DNA of 64,000 nt from Aureibaculum marinum (lineage in GTDB: Bacteria > Bacteroidota > Bacteroidia > Flavobacteriales > Flavobacteriaceae): positions 124,001 through 188,000 of the forward strand of contig NZ_RPFJ01000011.1 in the NCBI RefSeq assembly GCF_003813905.1, in the 5' to 3' direction. Below, one piece after another: positions 54,752 through 63,074 of the stretch (the stretch's first letter is position 1; every line of letters starts with the position of its first letter). Made by a program: the position numbers and the translations under genes. Under the pieces are notes generated by a model. The model saw only the letters and a list, made by a program, of their open reading frames with translations, ran no database searches and had not been told where the DNA came from.

Positions 54752-55276
54752 ATGCACATTATGAAAATAGTAATTAATGATGCTAATATCTTAATAGACT
54801 TAGTTAAACTCGAACTTCTTGAAGCTTTTTCAAAACTAAATTTTGATTTACATACTACCGATTTTGTCATTGAAGAATTAAATGACAAACAAAGAGGACC
54901 AATAACCGAACTAAGTGAATCAAACAAACTTGGAATCATCGAAACGATAAAAATTGAAGATTTTCAAGGAATCAATTCAATTTTAGACAATAGTAGTGGA
55001 TTAAGTTTTGAAGATTGTTCCGTTTGGTATTACAGTAAAAAACTTTCAGGCGTATTATTAACAGGCGATGGAAAACTAAGAAAACAAGCTAGTAAAGATA
55101 ATTTAGAGGTCAGAGGAATAATTTATCTTTTTGATGAATTTCTAAGACAGGGAATAATCACTTTTCAAGAAGCTGTTGAGAAAATTAAGCAACTTAGTCT
55201 ACTAAACAATAGACTACCAAAAAAAGAGATTGAGAAAAGGATTGACTTCTGGAATGAAAACAAATACGTTGGGTAA
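54752..55276 (+). CDS. PIN-domain toxin-like RNase
   Basis: A 174-residue PIN-domain protein. Catalytic acidic residues are visible: Asp10 in INDANILIDLV, Glu in the VIEELND turn, Asp in LSFEDCSVWYY, and Asp in LLTGDGKLRK. The C-terminus (FDEFLRQGIITFQEAVEKIKQL) is a short helical tail. It likely cleaves RNA. It starts 5 bp after the XRE-ImmA/IrrE gene; an ATG three codons later is also possible. An 11-bp inverted repeat arm overlaps its stop. Confidence 0.85.
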   Translation: MHIMKIVINDANILIDLVKLELLEAFSKLNFDLHTTDFVIEELNDKQRGPITELSESNKLGIIETIKIEDFQGINSILDNSSGLSFEDCSVWYYSKKLSGVLLTGDGKLRKQASKDNLEVRGIIYLFDEFLRQGIITFQEAVEKIKQLSLLNNRLPKKEIEKRIDFWNENKYVG

Positions 55277-55278
55277 CA
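55268..55278. repeat. Right arm of 11-bp inverted repeat flanking the toxin-antitoxin module
   Basis: GTTGGGTAACA covers the last codons and stop of the PIN gene and mirrors 53609-53619. GTTGGGT also fits the GTTRRRY core of integron attC sites, though no full attC structure or integrase was seen. Confidence 0.55.
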
Positions 55279-55370
55279 CCGGTAATCGTTGCACAAGCAG
55301 TAAAAAACACTCTTTTAATCAATAATTGACTTGATTTCAACCATTTTAAGAACGGCTGTGATTTTATCTT

Positions 55371-55891
55371 TTACCTCATTTCAATATTATTAAAGAGGTT
55401 ATACCAGCTTATTTCACCCCATATATTGTTAATCTTTTGAGTTAAATAAGTTGTAAGTGAGTTGGCTTCACTTCTTACAACTTTACTGATAAATTTTAGG
55501 TATTTCTTTAAATTATAGGCGATCACTGATAGGTGCGTTACCTTATTAGCTTGTTGTATGCCAATGGTATTTATTTTTCTGAGTCCCATAAATTGGGTAA
55601 GTGTACCAAAGACGGGTTCAACTGTACTCTGCCTTTTAGATTTCATATACCGTCCTCGTTTGCTGTTTACCCGTTGGTTATTGCGTTCATATTCTTCTCT
55701 ATAATACGTTACCGAAAACTTCTTTTCTTGTGCCGTTTTACCTAAACATTGCCTTTTCATTGGACACAGGCCCTACATATTTTAGATGATATCCTATATT
55801 CCTTCTTCTTGGTGTGGGTTCTGTAATCTTTAAATACTTTTTTAAAGGGAACAATCTTGCCGTGTGGACAAAACATAAAAATATCAATGAT
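55371..55891 (-). pseudogene. IS1182-family transposase, C-terminal remnant with frameshift
   Basis: Only the C-terminal third of an IS1182-type transposase remains. One frame reads FCPHGKIVPFKKVFKDYR, then KEYRISSKICRAC. After a frameshift it continues MKRQCLGKTAQEKKF, EEYERNNQRVNSKRGRYM, RQSTVEPVFGTLTQFMGLRK and KVTHLSVIAYNLKKYLKF. Removing one AC dinucleotide at about 55764-55767 restores the Cys motif CRACPMKRQC expected in the family, so a 2-nt insertion broke the gene. The N-terminal and DDE parts are absent and an in-frame stop at 55892-55894 marks the truncation edge. It is dead. Confidence 0.85.
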
Positions 55892-55972
55892 TTAAGTAAA
55901 AAAGCGGTGCCAATTTCTGAGATATGGGCATTACAGCAAGATGTTGTCAAACAATGGAATAATCGGGAATAA
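55886..55972 (+). pseudogene. Possible 3' remnant of an interrupted gene
   Basis: An open frame of 28 codons plus stop (NDLSKKAVPISEIWALQQDV, then VKQWNNRE) begins right at the edge of the IS1182 remnant. The amino acid mix looks like real coding sequence rather than random AT-rich DNA. It may be the tail of a gene truncated by the IS insertion or a later deletion. The parent family was not recognised. Confidence 0.35.
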
Positions 55973-55982
55973 GCCAGTTTAC

Positions 55983-56014
55983 AACACAACCTATAAACAA
56001 CACAACCTATAAAC
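55983..56014. repeat. Tandem 16-bp duplication
   Basis: AACACAACCTATAAAC occurs twice head-to-tail without mismatch, just beyond the gene remnant beside the IS fragment. Confidence 0.85.
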
Positions 56015-56043
56015 AATACAGGCTTTTAACTTAATCGCTGGGT

Positions 56044-56200
56044 TTGTGTATTTTTATGAAGCCGCCAAATCTTATAATTTGGCTTTAAAACAAATAAGAT
56101 AAAACTAAATAAATACCGAAGCGTTGAGATGGCTAAATGCATAAACCGAAATTTAGTGTATTTTTATATGCTACGTTTCAAACACAAACCGTTGTGTGTA
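56044..56200. repeat. Palindrome-rich intergenic block, candidate dispersed repeat
   Basis: The non-coding stretch carries three stems: GCCAAAT/ATTTGGC (56064-56083), CTAAAT/ATTTAG (56133-56156) and ACACAA/TTGTGT (56182-56197). GTGTATTTTTAT occurs near both ends. The wording (for example ACACAAACCGTTGTGTGT) resembles boundary sequences I recall between accessory genes in Bacteroidota. This is memory, not a search. Confidence 0.45.
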
Positions 56201-56293
56201 ATTCCTCGAGTACATATAAAAATCCTTATTATTGGCTGAAAAATTAAAAAAAATGACTATCTTAAGAGAAATATGAATTTTAAATAATTAAAT

Positions 56294-56416
56294 ATGTTAG
56301 AACAAATTGGTTTTGAGTTAATATCAAGAATAATTATATTGGGTTTCATGTTCGGTGTAGTATATCTCATTGTTCTCGGTTTATCGGAAAAAAATAAATT
56401 TGAAAAGGAAGAGTAA
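56294..56416 (+). CDS. 40-residue single-pass membrane peptide
   Basis: A short open frame with ATG and TAA stop encoding MLEQIGFELISRIIILGFMF, then GVVYLIVLGLSEKNKFEKEE. Residues 9-30 form one good transmembrane helix, followed by a charged tail. This build is typical of small regulatory or toxin-like membrane peptides, though no family is recognised. It sits between the palindrome-rich repeat block and the SRPBCC gene. Coding status is inferred from composition only. Confidence 0.5.
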   Translation: MLEQIGFELISRIIILGFMFGVVYLIVLGLSEKNKFEKEE

Positions 56417-56524
56417 TCTTGACAGAAATACTATATATACTACTGAAAATAACTAAATTCCTATCACTTAAATGGGAATTACTGAAATGACATAAATATT
56501 TAATTTCTCTTTAGGAAATACAAA

Positions 56525-56998
56525 ATGCCGAGAATCGAATTGCAAACTAAAATTAAAGCAAGTAAAGAAATTGTATTCGACCTATCACGAAGTATAAATC
56601 TTCACAAAATTTCTACTGAGCAAACTAACGAAGAAGCAATAGCCGGAAAAACGAGCGGATTAATTGAGCTTGGTGAGTCCGTTACTTGGAGAGCAAAACA
56701 TTTTGGTTTTTATCAAATATTGACTTCAAATATTACGAAATTTGAGCGAGCAGATTTGTTTGTAGATGAAATGGTAAAAGGTGCATTTAAAGCTTTTAAG
56801 CACGAACATCATTTTATTGACACCAATGGTGAGACGTTAATGATTGACTATTTTGACTATGAATCGCCTTTCGGTTTTCTCGGAAAATTAGCATACAAAC
56901 TATTCTTACTAAAATATATGACAGACTTATTAACTGAACGCAATAGAATAGTAAAGGACTTTGCAGAATCAGATAAGTGGAAACAACTACTTGTGTAA
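56525..56998 (+). CDS. SRPBCC (START-like) family protein
   Basis: A 157-residue soluble protein of the SRPBCC lipid- or ligand-binding fold. It begins MPRIELQTKIKASKEIVFDLSRSINLH. It has VTWRAKHFGFYQILTSNITKFERADLFVDEMVKGAFKAFKHEHHF and the family-like DYFDYESPFGFLGKLAYKLFLLKYMTDLLTERNRIVKDF tail. Similar proteins are annotated as cell division inhibitor-like or polyketide cyclase-like, but no ligand is known. It stands alone in the accessory island, with a hairpin over its stop codon. Confidence 0.85.
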   Translation: MPRIELQTKIKASKEIVFDLSRSINLHKISTEQTNEEAIAGKTSGLIELGESVTWRAKHFGFYQILTSNITKFERADLFVDEMVKGAFKAFKHEHHFIDTNGETLMIDYFDYESPFGFLGKLAYKLFLLKYMTDLLTERNRIVKDFAESDKWKQLLV

Positions 56999-57006
56999 AA
57001 ACACAA
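56991..57006 (+). repeat. ACACAA-type hairpin at SRPBCC gene end
   Basis: TTGTGT, AAAA, ACACAA form a perfect 6-bp stem spanning the stop codon (56996-56998). The same hexamers occur in mirrored order at 56182-56197, so the SRPBCC segment is bracketed by related hairpins. Confidence 0.45.
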
Positions 57007-57104
57007 CCCATACGCTTAATTCGATACTTAAGGCAAACAAGTTGTCTTAGTATATATACAGAAAAACATTTTACGTTTATAATACATGCTTTTGTACTTT
57101 ACTA

Positions 57105-59111
57105 TTACCTCACTCCAGGCGTAAAATCTTCGGGTGCATTTTGTGGTAATTTGGTTGTGCCTGCTGCTCCTGTATCATTCCAGATTTGCCATTCAGAAAT
57201 TGTGTAAACAGGATTTCCTTCTGTAACTGAAGTATTACGTAAGGCCCTACCATCTTCAAACTCATGGTCAGTACCTGAACCATCAAAACCGATAACTCCG
57301 AAAATATCGATGACAGTTCCGTTAGGGTCAACCAATGTAATGTTGTCATCACCATTTGAGCCTGCTGGGCCAGTGCTGGTACCATCCATATCAGGAGCAA
57401 AACCATACGTGGCTTCAAACTCTACATCATTTACCGCTATTACAAATGCTTGTCCAACAGCAAGTGTAATTCCAGTTAAATCCATAGAAGAAGATACGGT
57501 TTCGCTATCGTTAGTATATCTGTTAAGCGTCCATGCTGTAAGATCAATAGGTTTAGAATCTGCATTATAAATTTCTATAAAACGAGCATTGGCATTATTA
57601 TCAGGGTCTGCTATTTCAGAAATAAAAACCTTATTGGTAATATCTCCTGTTGGTACACATCTAGTAGTCGTCATATCAATGGTTCCTTCCAAGTTTTTAA
57701 GTAGTAAAACTGGGTCTGTATATGTTGAGGCTATACCTATAATTTTTCCATTACCAGTAGGGTATTCTTCATTAGCAAACGTAGCTGTTGAAACGGTTAA
57801 AACCTCTACGGTTTTTTTACAATCGGTTATGGGAATACTGCCTTTGTATGTGCCTTCTTCTTCTTCAAACTGTACATTGTCTATGCTTATCAATTGAGCT
57901 TCGTAATTACCTGTATTAAGGTCTTCAATGTTAATGGGGGTTGGTGTTGGTAAAGTAACATTATCCGCTACAAAAAGTACGTGTTTGTATTGGGTAATAT
58001 TTGCTTGTAACAAGCCTCTTAAACTACCCAAAACAACATCTTTTAAATTGATTTTTACTTGATAGCCACTTCGTAATGAACCTGTGGAAGAGAATCGCAA
58101 TGCGATAGCTCCTGATTCATCTTGAATAAATGCATTGCGATCTGACATATTGTTTTGATCAATTCCTGACATGGTAATAACACCCTCAATATAAATATCA
58201 TCGGTAATTTTAGAATCTGTACCCGTAAATAATGCCCTTACATCTGCAATAGTTACTTTTGTGCCACTAATACTTTCTGCAAAGCCAATTCTTTTTCTGT
58301 CATTGTTTAATTGTACATCTTCAATACTTCTTATTAAAATTTGATAGGTGTTGCTAAATTTGGTTAAAACACCTCTAATGGTACCATTTCCGCTTGGAAC
58401 TTCTGTAGTTCCAAAATTAGCAAAAGCACTGGTTCTAAATGAAATGGATGCTGTTGAAATGTCTTCAATTAAATAATTTGTACCTCCACCAGAATCTGTA
58501 TTGGTATCGTATAATGTTTTGCCTAATGCGGCATCTTCAAATTGAACATCTTTTAGTTCTATTAACGTGTTAAGATGGGCATCCGTAATTTCACTCAATG
58601 TTATTTTATTTACAAGTTGTTCTTCATCAACAACATCGCAAGTTTTTACCAACACATTTTTAAAGTTTGTAGCCGTAATTTTACCGATAGATTCTTCTTT
58701 GGTCCGTTCATCAACATATAAATTACCAATTTCTAAGCTCTCAAAATTTAATTGAGTAAAGGTGTTTTTTAGGTTTATAGATACTTTTCTGCCAGGATTA
58801 AAAATGGTGTATAAATCGGGTACATCAACAGGAATACTAAAACCACGACTACCGTCTAGTGTCTGAAAATGCAATTCGTTATAGAAATTACCCGATTGGT
58901 CGTTAGAAGTTACATAAGCCTCAATAACATCAGCTTCTGTGTATTGTGTGGTACTACTTGTTGTTAAATTATATATTTCTTCAACAGTTTTTGTGGGTGT
59001 TAAAACAGATTCAACACAATCGATGGTATTTGGGATATTATAGTCATCATCTTGTACACATGAAACAAGTGCGAGGAAGATGAAAAAAACATATTTATGG
59101 ATGGTTTTCAT
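57105..59111 (-). CDS. DUF5689 and lamin-tail domain lipoprotein
   Basis: A 668-residue surface lipoprotein (signal MKTIHKYVFFIFLALVSC, Cys18). Residues about 35-480 hold repeated DUF5689/OB-like units (DVIEAYVTSNDQSGNFYNELHFQT; DIYIEGVITMSGIDQNNMSD; repeated SGNGTIRGVLTKFSNTYQILIR and TGNGKIIGIASTYTDPVLLL). Residues about 500-665 form a lamin-tail domain (VFISEIADPDNNANARFIEIYNADSKPIDLTAWTLNRY). This combination is linked to extracellular nucleases and substrate-binding lipoproteins in flavobacteria. It lies 23 bp downstream of a TonB receptor and likely helps it capture its substrate. Confidence 0.85.
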   Translation of the reverse strand: MKTIHKYVFFIFLALVSCVQDDDYNIPNTIDCVESVLTPTKTVEEIYNLTTSSTTQYTEADVIEAYVTSNDQSGNFYNELHFQTLDGSRGFSIPVDVPDLYTIFNPGRKVSINLKNTFTQLNFESLEIGNLYVDERTKEESIGKITATNFKNVLVKTCDVVDEEQLVNKITLSEITDAHLNTLIELKDVQFEDAALGKTLYDTNTDSGGGTNYLIEDISTASISFRTSAFANFGTTEVPSGNGTIRGVLTKFSNTYQILIRSIEDVQLNNDRKRIGFAESISGTKVTIADVRALFTGTDSKITDDIYIEGVITMSGIDQNNMSDRNAFIQDESGAIALRFSSTGSLRSGYQVKINLKDVVLGSLRGLLQANITQYKHVLFVADNVTLPTPTPINIEDLNTGNYEAQLISIDNVQFEEEEGTYKGSIPITDCKKTVEVLTVSTATFANEEYPTGNGKIIGIASTYTDPVLLLKNLEGTIDMTTTRCVPTGDITNKVFISEIADPDNNANARFIEIYNADSKPIDLTAWTLNRYTNDSETVSSSMDLTGITLAVGQAFVIAVNDVEFEATYGFAPDMDGTSTGPAGSNGDDNITLVDPNGTVIDIFGVIGFDGSGTDHEFEDGRALRNTSVTEGNPVYTISEWQIWNDTGAAGTTKLPQNAPEDFTPGVR

Positions 59112-59134
59112 TTTTAATAGTTTTAACTGTGGTG

Positions 59135-61879
59135 TTATTCATCAATTTTTACTAAATGATTATTCTTAGTTTTTTTAAAACTTAAAGCAAGATTTATAAA
59201 ATAGGTTCGTCCGAAACCATACCAATATTTTGGACCAAAGTTTCTTTGTGCAGAACCATTGGCTGTATCTGCTACTAAAGAAGCATAATTTGCGGTTCGT
59301 GATTGTTCATAGCCACCAGAGATATAGTTTACATCAAATAAATTATGAATACTAGCTACTAATTTTAGATTGATATTTTTGTACTGCCATAACTTTCCGC
59401 CAGATAAATTAATGATTGAATAGCTACTAAATATTTCTTGTTTTAATAAGGTTCTTGCAAGGTCAAAATCAATATCCTGATAAGGCTGACCAAAGTCATT
59501 AGGGTTATTAAAAAAGGCATCTGTTCGTGTTATTGCAGAGATATCTAAGTACCCATTTGAAAAATAATTTGCTGAAGCATTAAGCCACCAATTATGTGTA
59601 TTCTTATAAAACAAACCAATAGAAAAGGCCTGTTGCGGACCATTAGCTACTTTATAATTTTTTAGATAGGTTTCACCTAAATCTATAAAACCTGTATTGT
59701 TTATTTGATCTTCACTAAGTCCGGCGGTATCAAAATTAACACCTACATTGGCATTGTTTGTATAGGTGTGTTGTCCTAATGCCGCTACTACGGAACTGCT
59801 AAAATTGGAGTTGATTTCATACTCCAATCCTAATTCTAAACCCAAGTGACGTTTGTCAATGCCTGAAATTACTTCTTGAAAAAAATCGGCTCCTGTACCT
59901 ATTTCAGCAAAAAAGGAGTTAACCGTGGTTCCATCTTTAAAATCGGTAAAATAACCTGTTAGTCGAGATTGTAATTTTGGACTTTTAATAAGATACGATA
60001 CATCTGCGGAGGTAACTTTCTCTGATATCAAATCAGGAACAAGAGCATTGTTTTCTCTAATATTTATAAATGAATTTTGAATGGTTGGTGCTTTGGTTAA
60101 GTAAGCCGTGTTAATTTCAAAATAATGGTTTGAAATAAATTGATAGTTAAGGCCAGCTTTAAAAGCATAGTCATTAAAAGTTAAGGTTTTACTTTTACCT
60201 AATGAATTATTTTCGTATGCTTGGTTTAAAAACAAGCCTTTTCGCTGAAACTCATTTTTGGAGTAGTTGGCGGCAATAAAAAATTCGGTTTTCTCAGTTT
60301 TGTATTGCAATTGCGTAAATGCAGTAACTTGATATGCCTGTAAATCAAAATTGTATTTGATTTTATCATTTAAACCCTTGTTTTCTTTACCTAACATGTC
60401 ATTTTTGGAAGGATTACCCTCAATAAGGGTAAATGGATTTACATCGACATAAAATTGTCCTCCTAAAAGATCTTTTGGTAGGGCATAATTATTAGAATTG
60501 CTGTTTTTAAATGAAAGTCCCACATCTAAATTTAGTTTGTCATTTAATTTCTTATTTAATATAGTGTTTACCGTAAAAACAGCATCTTTTTTTACATTGT
60601 CGTATATCAAATATCGAGCAGATCCTCCATCTGAAATATTAGCTGTGTTTAAATTGGTTTCGTATAAATTTAACCAATCAATTTGCGGATTTTCACTAAT
60701 TTCAGGTAAATATTTCCAATAATTTGGATACGGATTAGGAGCATCTGTATAATCTAATCGACTATTTTTTTGATCAATATATTGATAGGAAATATTTGTA
60801 GAAAATACAGATTTGTCATTCTTAAACTGGTAGCCAAGCATAAAAATGGGAGCTTTAAATGTTGAAATACTAGAATTTCGTTTTTCATCTTCTTGCCACC
60901 CCCAATACGGATTGTATTTGCTACCAAATTCATTAAAAGTACGTTCGGTTATGGCCGTATTTTGTCCTTTTCTGCTTGGAGCGTAAATTGCAGTAGCATT
61001 AATACTATGAGTCTTATTTATAATATATGATAATGTACCAAAAAGACTAAAAGCATCGTATAAAGTTGCGTTGACATAACCTTCACTCCCCCAACGTCTC
61101 GATGCTGATATACTGTATGCCAATCCGTTTTTTTGTAGACCAGAGTTGTAGGTTGCCATGGTGTTACCAACATAATTTTTATTAGAAAAGGAACTTGAAA
61201 TGCGTAGGCCTTCTCTCATTTTAGTAGCGTCAGTTGTTATTAATGTTATGCCAGATAACTCTCCAAAGTTTTGTGAAGAATAGGTAAGCCCAATGGTAGA
61301 TTCTCTATTTCTAGTAATATCATTTAATCCACTAAATGTATTCCAAAGTGGTCTATTATTATATAGGTTGGTTATGTCTAAGCCATTTAATAGTATTTTT
61401 GATTGACTAGCATCATAACCTCTGAAGCTGAAAAACGTGGGACTAAAATCAAAACCAACCCGTTGTAAAAAAATATCCTTTGCTGCTGTGTAATACGTTT
61501 GGTTATTTTCATAACTATTTTCATCAAGCCAAATTAGTTGGTCCGAATTGTCAAATACAATATCGTTAGGATAGAGGTAAATGGTACCTAAATCAAGTAT
61601 TTCACCTTCTTTTATTGAAATAGGATAATTTTGTAAGTCATAATTTTCTTTAAAAAGTTCAATAATATAATCTCCACTAGGAACTTTTAGTAATGTAAAT
61701 TGGCCATTAATATCAGTAAGAGTAATGTTGTTTAACTCTTTCATTGTAACAGAAACATTTAGTAATGGTTTTTGATTTTCGTAATCAAAAATTACTCCTT
61801 TTATTGAGCCTGTTTCTTGAGAAAAAACGCAAATAGAGGTAAATAGATAAAGAGTAAGTGTTAGCAAAAATCTAGTCAT
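59135..61879 (-). CDS. TonB-dependent receptor with carboxypeptidase-like N-terminal domain
   Basis: A 914-residue outer membrane receptor. After a signal peptide (ending VFSQ) comes a carboxypeptidase-regulatory-like beta domain (ETGSIKGVIFDYENQKPLLNVSVTMKELNN). A plug follows (DIFLQRVGFDFSPTFFSFRGYDASQSKILLNGLDITNLYNN), then a 22-strand barrel to residue 914. It imports a large or scarce substrate through the outer membrane, powered by TonB. The next gene encodes the companion lipoprotein. Overall this resembles SusC-like pairs, but the partner is not SusD. Confidence 0.9.
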   Translation of the reverse strand: MTRFLLTLTLYLFTSICVFSQETGSIKGVIFDYENQKPLLNVSVTMKELNNITLTDINGQFTLLKVPSGDYIIELFKENYDLQNYPISIKEGEILDLGTIYLYPNDIVFDNSDQLIWLDENSYENNQTYYTAAKDIFLQRVGFDFSPTFFSFRGYDASQSKILLNGLDITNLYNNRPLWNTFSGLNDITRNRESTIGLTYSSQNFGELSGITLITTDATKMREGLRISSSFSNKNYVGNTMATYNSGLQKNGLAYSISASRRWGSEGYVNATLYDAFSLFGTLSYIINKTHSINATAIYAPSRKGQNTAITERTFNEFGSKYNPYWGWQEDEKRNSSISTFKAPIFMLGYQFKNDKSVFSTNISYQYIDQKNSRLDYTDAPNPYPNYWKYLPEISENPQIDWLNLYETNLNTANISDGGSARYLIYDNVKKDAVFTVNTILNKKLNDKLNLDVGLSFKNSNSNNYALPKDLLGGQFYVDVNPFTLIEGNPSKNDMLGKENKGLNDKIKYNFDLQAYQVTAFTQLQYKTEKTEFFIAANYSKNEFQRKGLFLNQAYENNSLGKSKTLTFNDYAFKAGLNYQFISNHYFEINTAYLTKAPTIQNSFINIRENNALVPDLISEKVTSADVSYLIKSPKLQSRLTGYFTDFKDGTTVNSFFAEIGTGADFFQEVISGIDKRHLGLELGLEYEINSNFSSSVVAALGQHTYTNNANVGVNFDTAGLSEDQINNTGFIDLGETYLKNYKVANGPQQAFSIGLFYKNTHNWWLNASANYFSNGYLDISAITRTDAFFNNPNDFGQPYQDIDFDLARTLLKQEIFSSYSIINLSGGKLWQYKNINLKLVASIHNLFDVNYISGGYEQSRTANYASLVADTANGSAQRNFGPKYWYGFGRTYFINLALSFKKTKNNHLVKIDE

Positions 61880-62038
61880 ATCCCGTATTAAAAGATTTAT
61901 AAGTTACACTTTTTTTAACAAATGTTCTTAAATTGTTGTTTTGTTGTTTGTATTTATGTTAAAATATTTTCAATTTTTTACCTAAAATGTTTTTTTAAAA
62001 AATTAAATTGTCCACTTTTAATCTTTAAAAACATATTT

Positions 62039-62962
62039 ATGAAATTTAAAATTGTATTTGTAATGGCAGCACTAATAGTAGTAAGCTGTGGAAAATTAGG
62101 TGATAAAGCCAGTAGTGCGTTAGATGCTGTAAGTGATTTGGGTTCAGGTGGAGCCAACAATGTTATAGCTTATAACAATGCCTTGGTCGATTATATGAAT
62201 GATGCAGGTGATAAAATTACAAGAGCGAGTGATGATTATGAAGAAATGAGCAATATGGTAACTCAAAAGAAAAAACCGAATCTATTTTTGGCACATGCCT
62301 TTATTGGTTCAGTTCCTGATATTAACAAAGAGAGAGATGGTATTTATTTATTAGAACCTGGTAATAATTTACCTTCTGAGGTGAAAGAAGAGCTAACAAA
62401 TAGTGTAAAAGCGACTTCAGAAGCATTTGAAAACACACATGATGCATATAAGAAGTTTAAAGCATATTACGATAGTGAAGATTTTAAGGATGATGATTGG
62501 GCAAAGGGAGCAGAGTATCTGGAGGTTATAAAAACTAACATTATGGCCTTTTATGAAAAACGTTCAGAAGCATATTCAATCTTAAAACCTATTGCTAATG
62601 AAGCAGAAATTGAATTATTAAAAGACCATCCTCTTAGTGAGAGTATAATTGCATCAAAAACAGATTTAGCTGTTGCCGAGGCAATTAGAGATATTGTTTA
62701 TGCTGAAGAAATTAACATGGAGATGTTGAAATTAAAATATGATCAATTAGAAGCTAATTATGCTAAACATAAAGATTTAACTCCTGAATTATTAGAAGAG
62801 CATAATAAATCAATTTTTTACAAAAACTATTACCAAGAAGTTGAAGAGTTTTTAGGCGACGTTAGAAAGAGTAAAAGAGATGGAAAAATAACAGATAATG
62901 AAGCAGAAACTATTGGTAGAGCTTATCAAAGTTTAATTACTTATTACAACAGGTTTGTATAA
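62039..62962 (+). CDS. DUF3829-like lipoprotein
   Basis: A 307-residue lipoprotein (MKFKIVFVMAALIVVSC, Cys17). The ATG at 62039 was chosen because it starts the signal peptide; the longer frame adds non-coding sequence. The mature part is all helical (AIRDIVYAEEINMEMLKLKYDQLEANYAKHKDL; DKITRASDDYEEMSNMV), matching the DUF3829/YiiG pattern. Function unknown. It stands alone. Confidence 0.75.
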   Translation: MKFKIVFVMAALIVVSCGKLGDKASSALDAVSDLGSGGANNVIAYNNALVDYMNDAGDKITRASDDYEEMSNMVTQKKKPNLFLAHAFIGSVPDINKERDGIYLLEPGNNLPSEVKEELTNSVKATSEAFENTHDAYKKFKAYYDSEDFKDDDWAKGAEYLEVIKTNIMAFYEKRSEAYSILKPIANEAEIELLKDHPLSESIIASKTDLAVAEAIRDIVYAEEINMEMLKLKYDQLEANYAKHKDLTPELLEEHNKSIFYKNYYQEVEEFLGDVRKSKRDGKITDNEAETIGRAYQSLITYYNRFV

Positions 62963-63074
62963 TTATTATAATATCGTTTCTATTAATCCTGCATCGTATT
63001 TTATACTTTGCAGGATTTTTATTTTAATGAGGCATTATTTTTGATAATTAAAATGTTTTATAGACCTTTATTTT

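Noticed and set aside
53609-55278. True integron with attC sites
   Set aside because: Only the GTTRRRY-like core is seen; no integrase gene, no full R and L box set and no array.
57110-57570. Open frames on both strands inside the DUF5689 lipoprotein gene
   Set aside because: They are out-of-frame shadows of a well-supported gene and have no family features.
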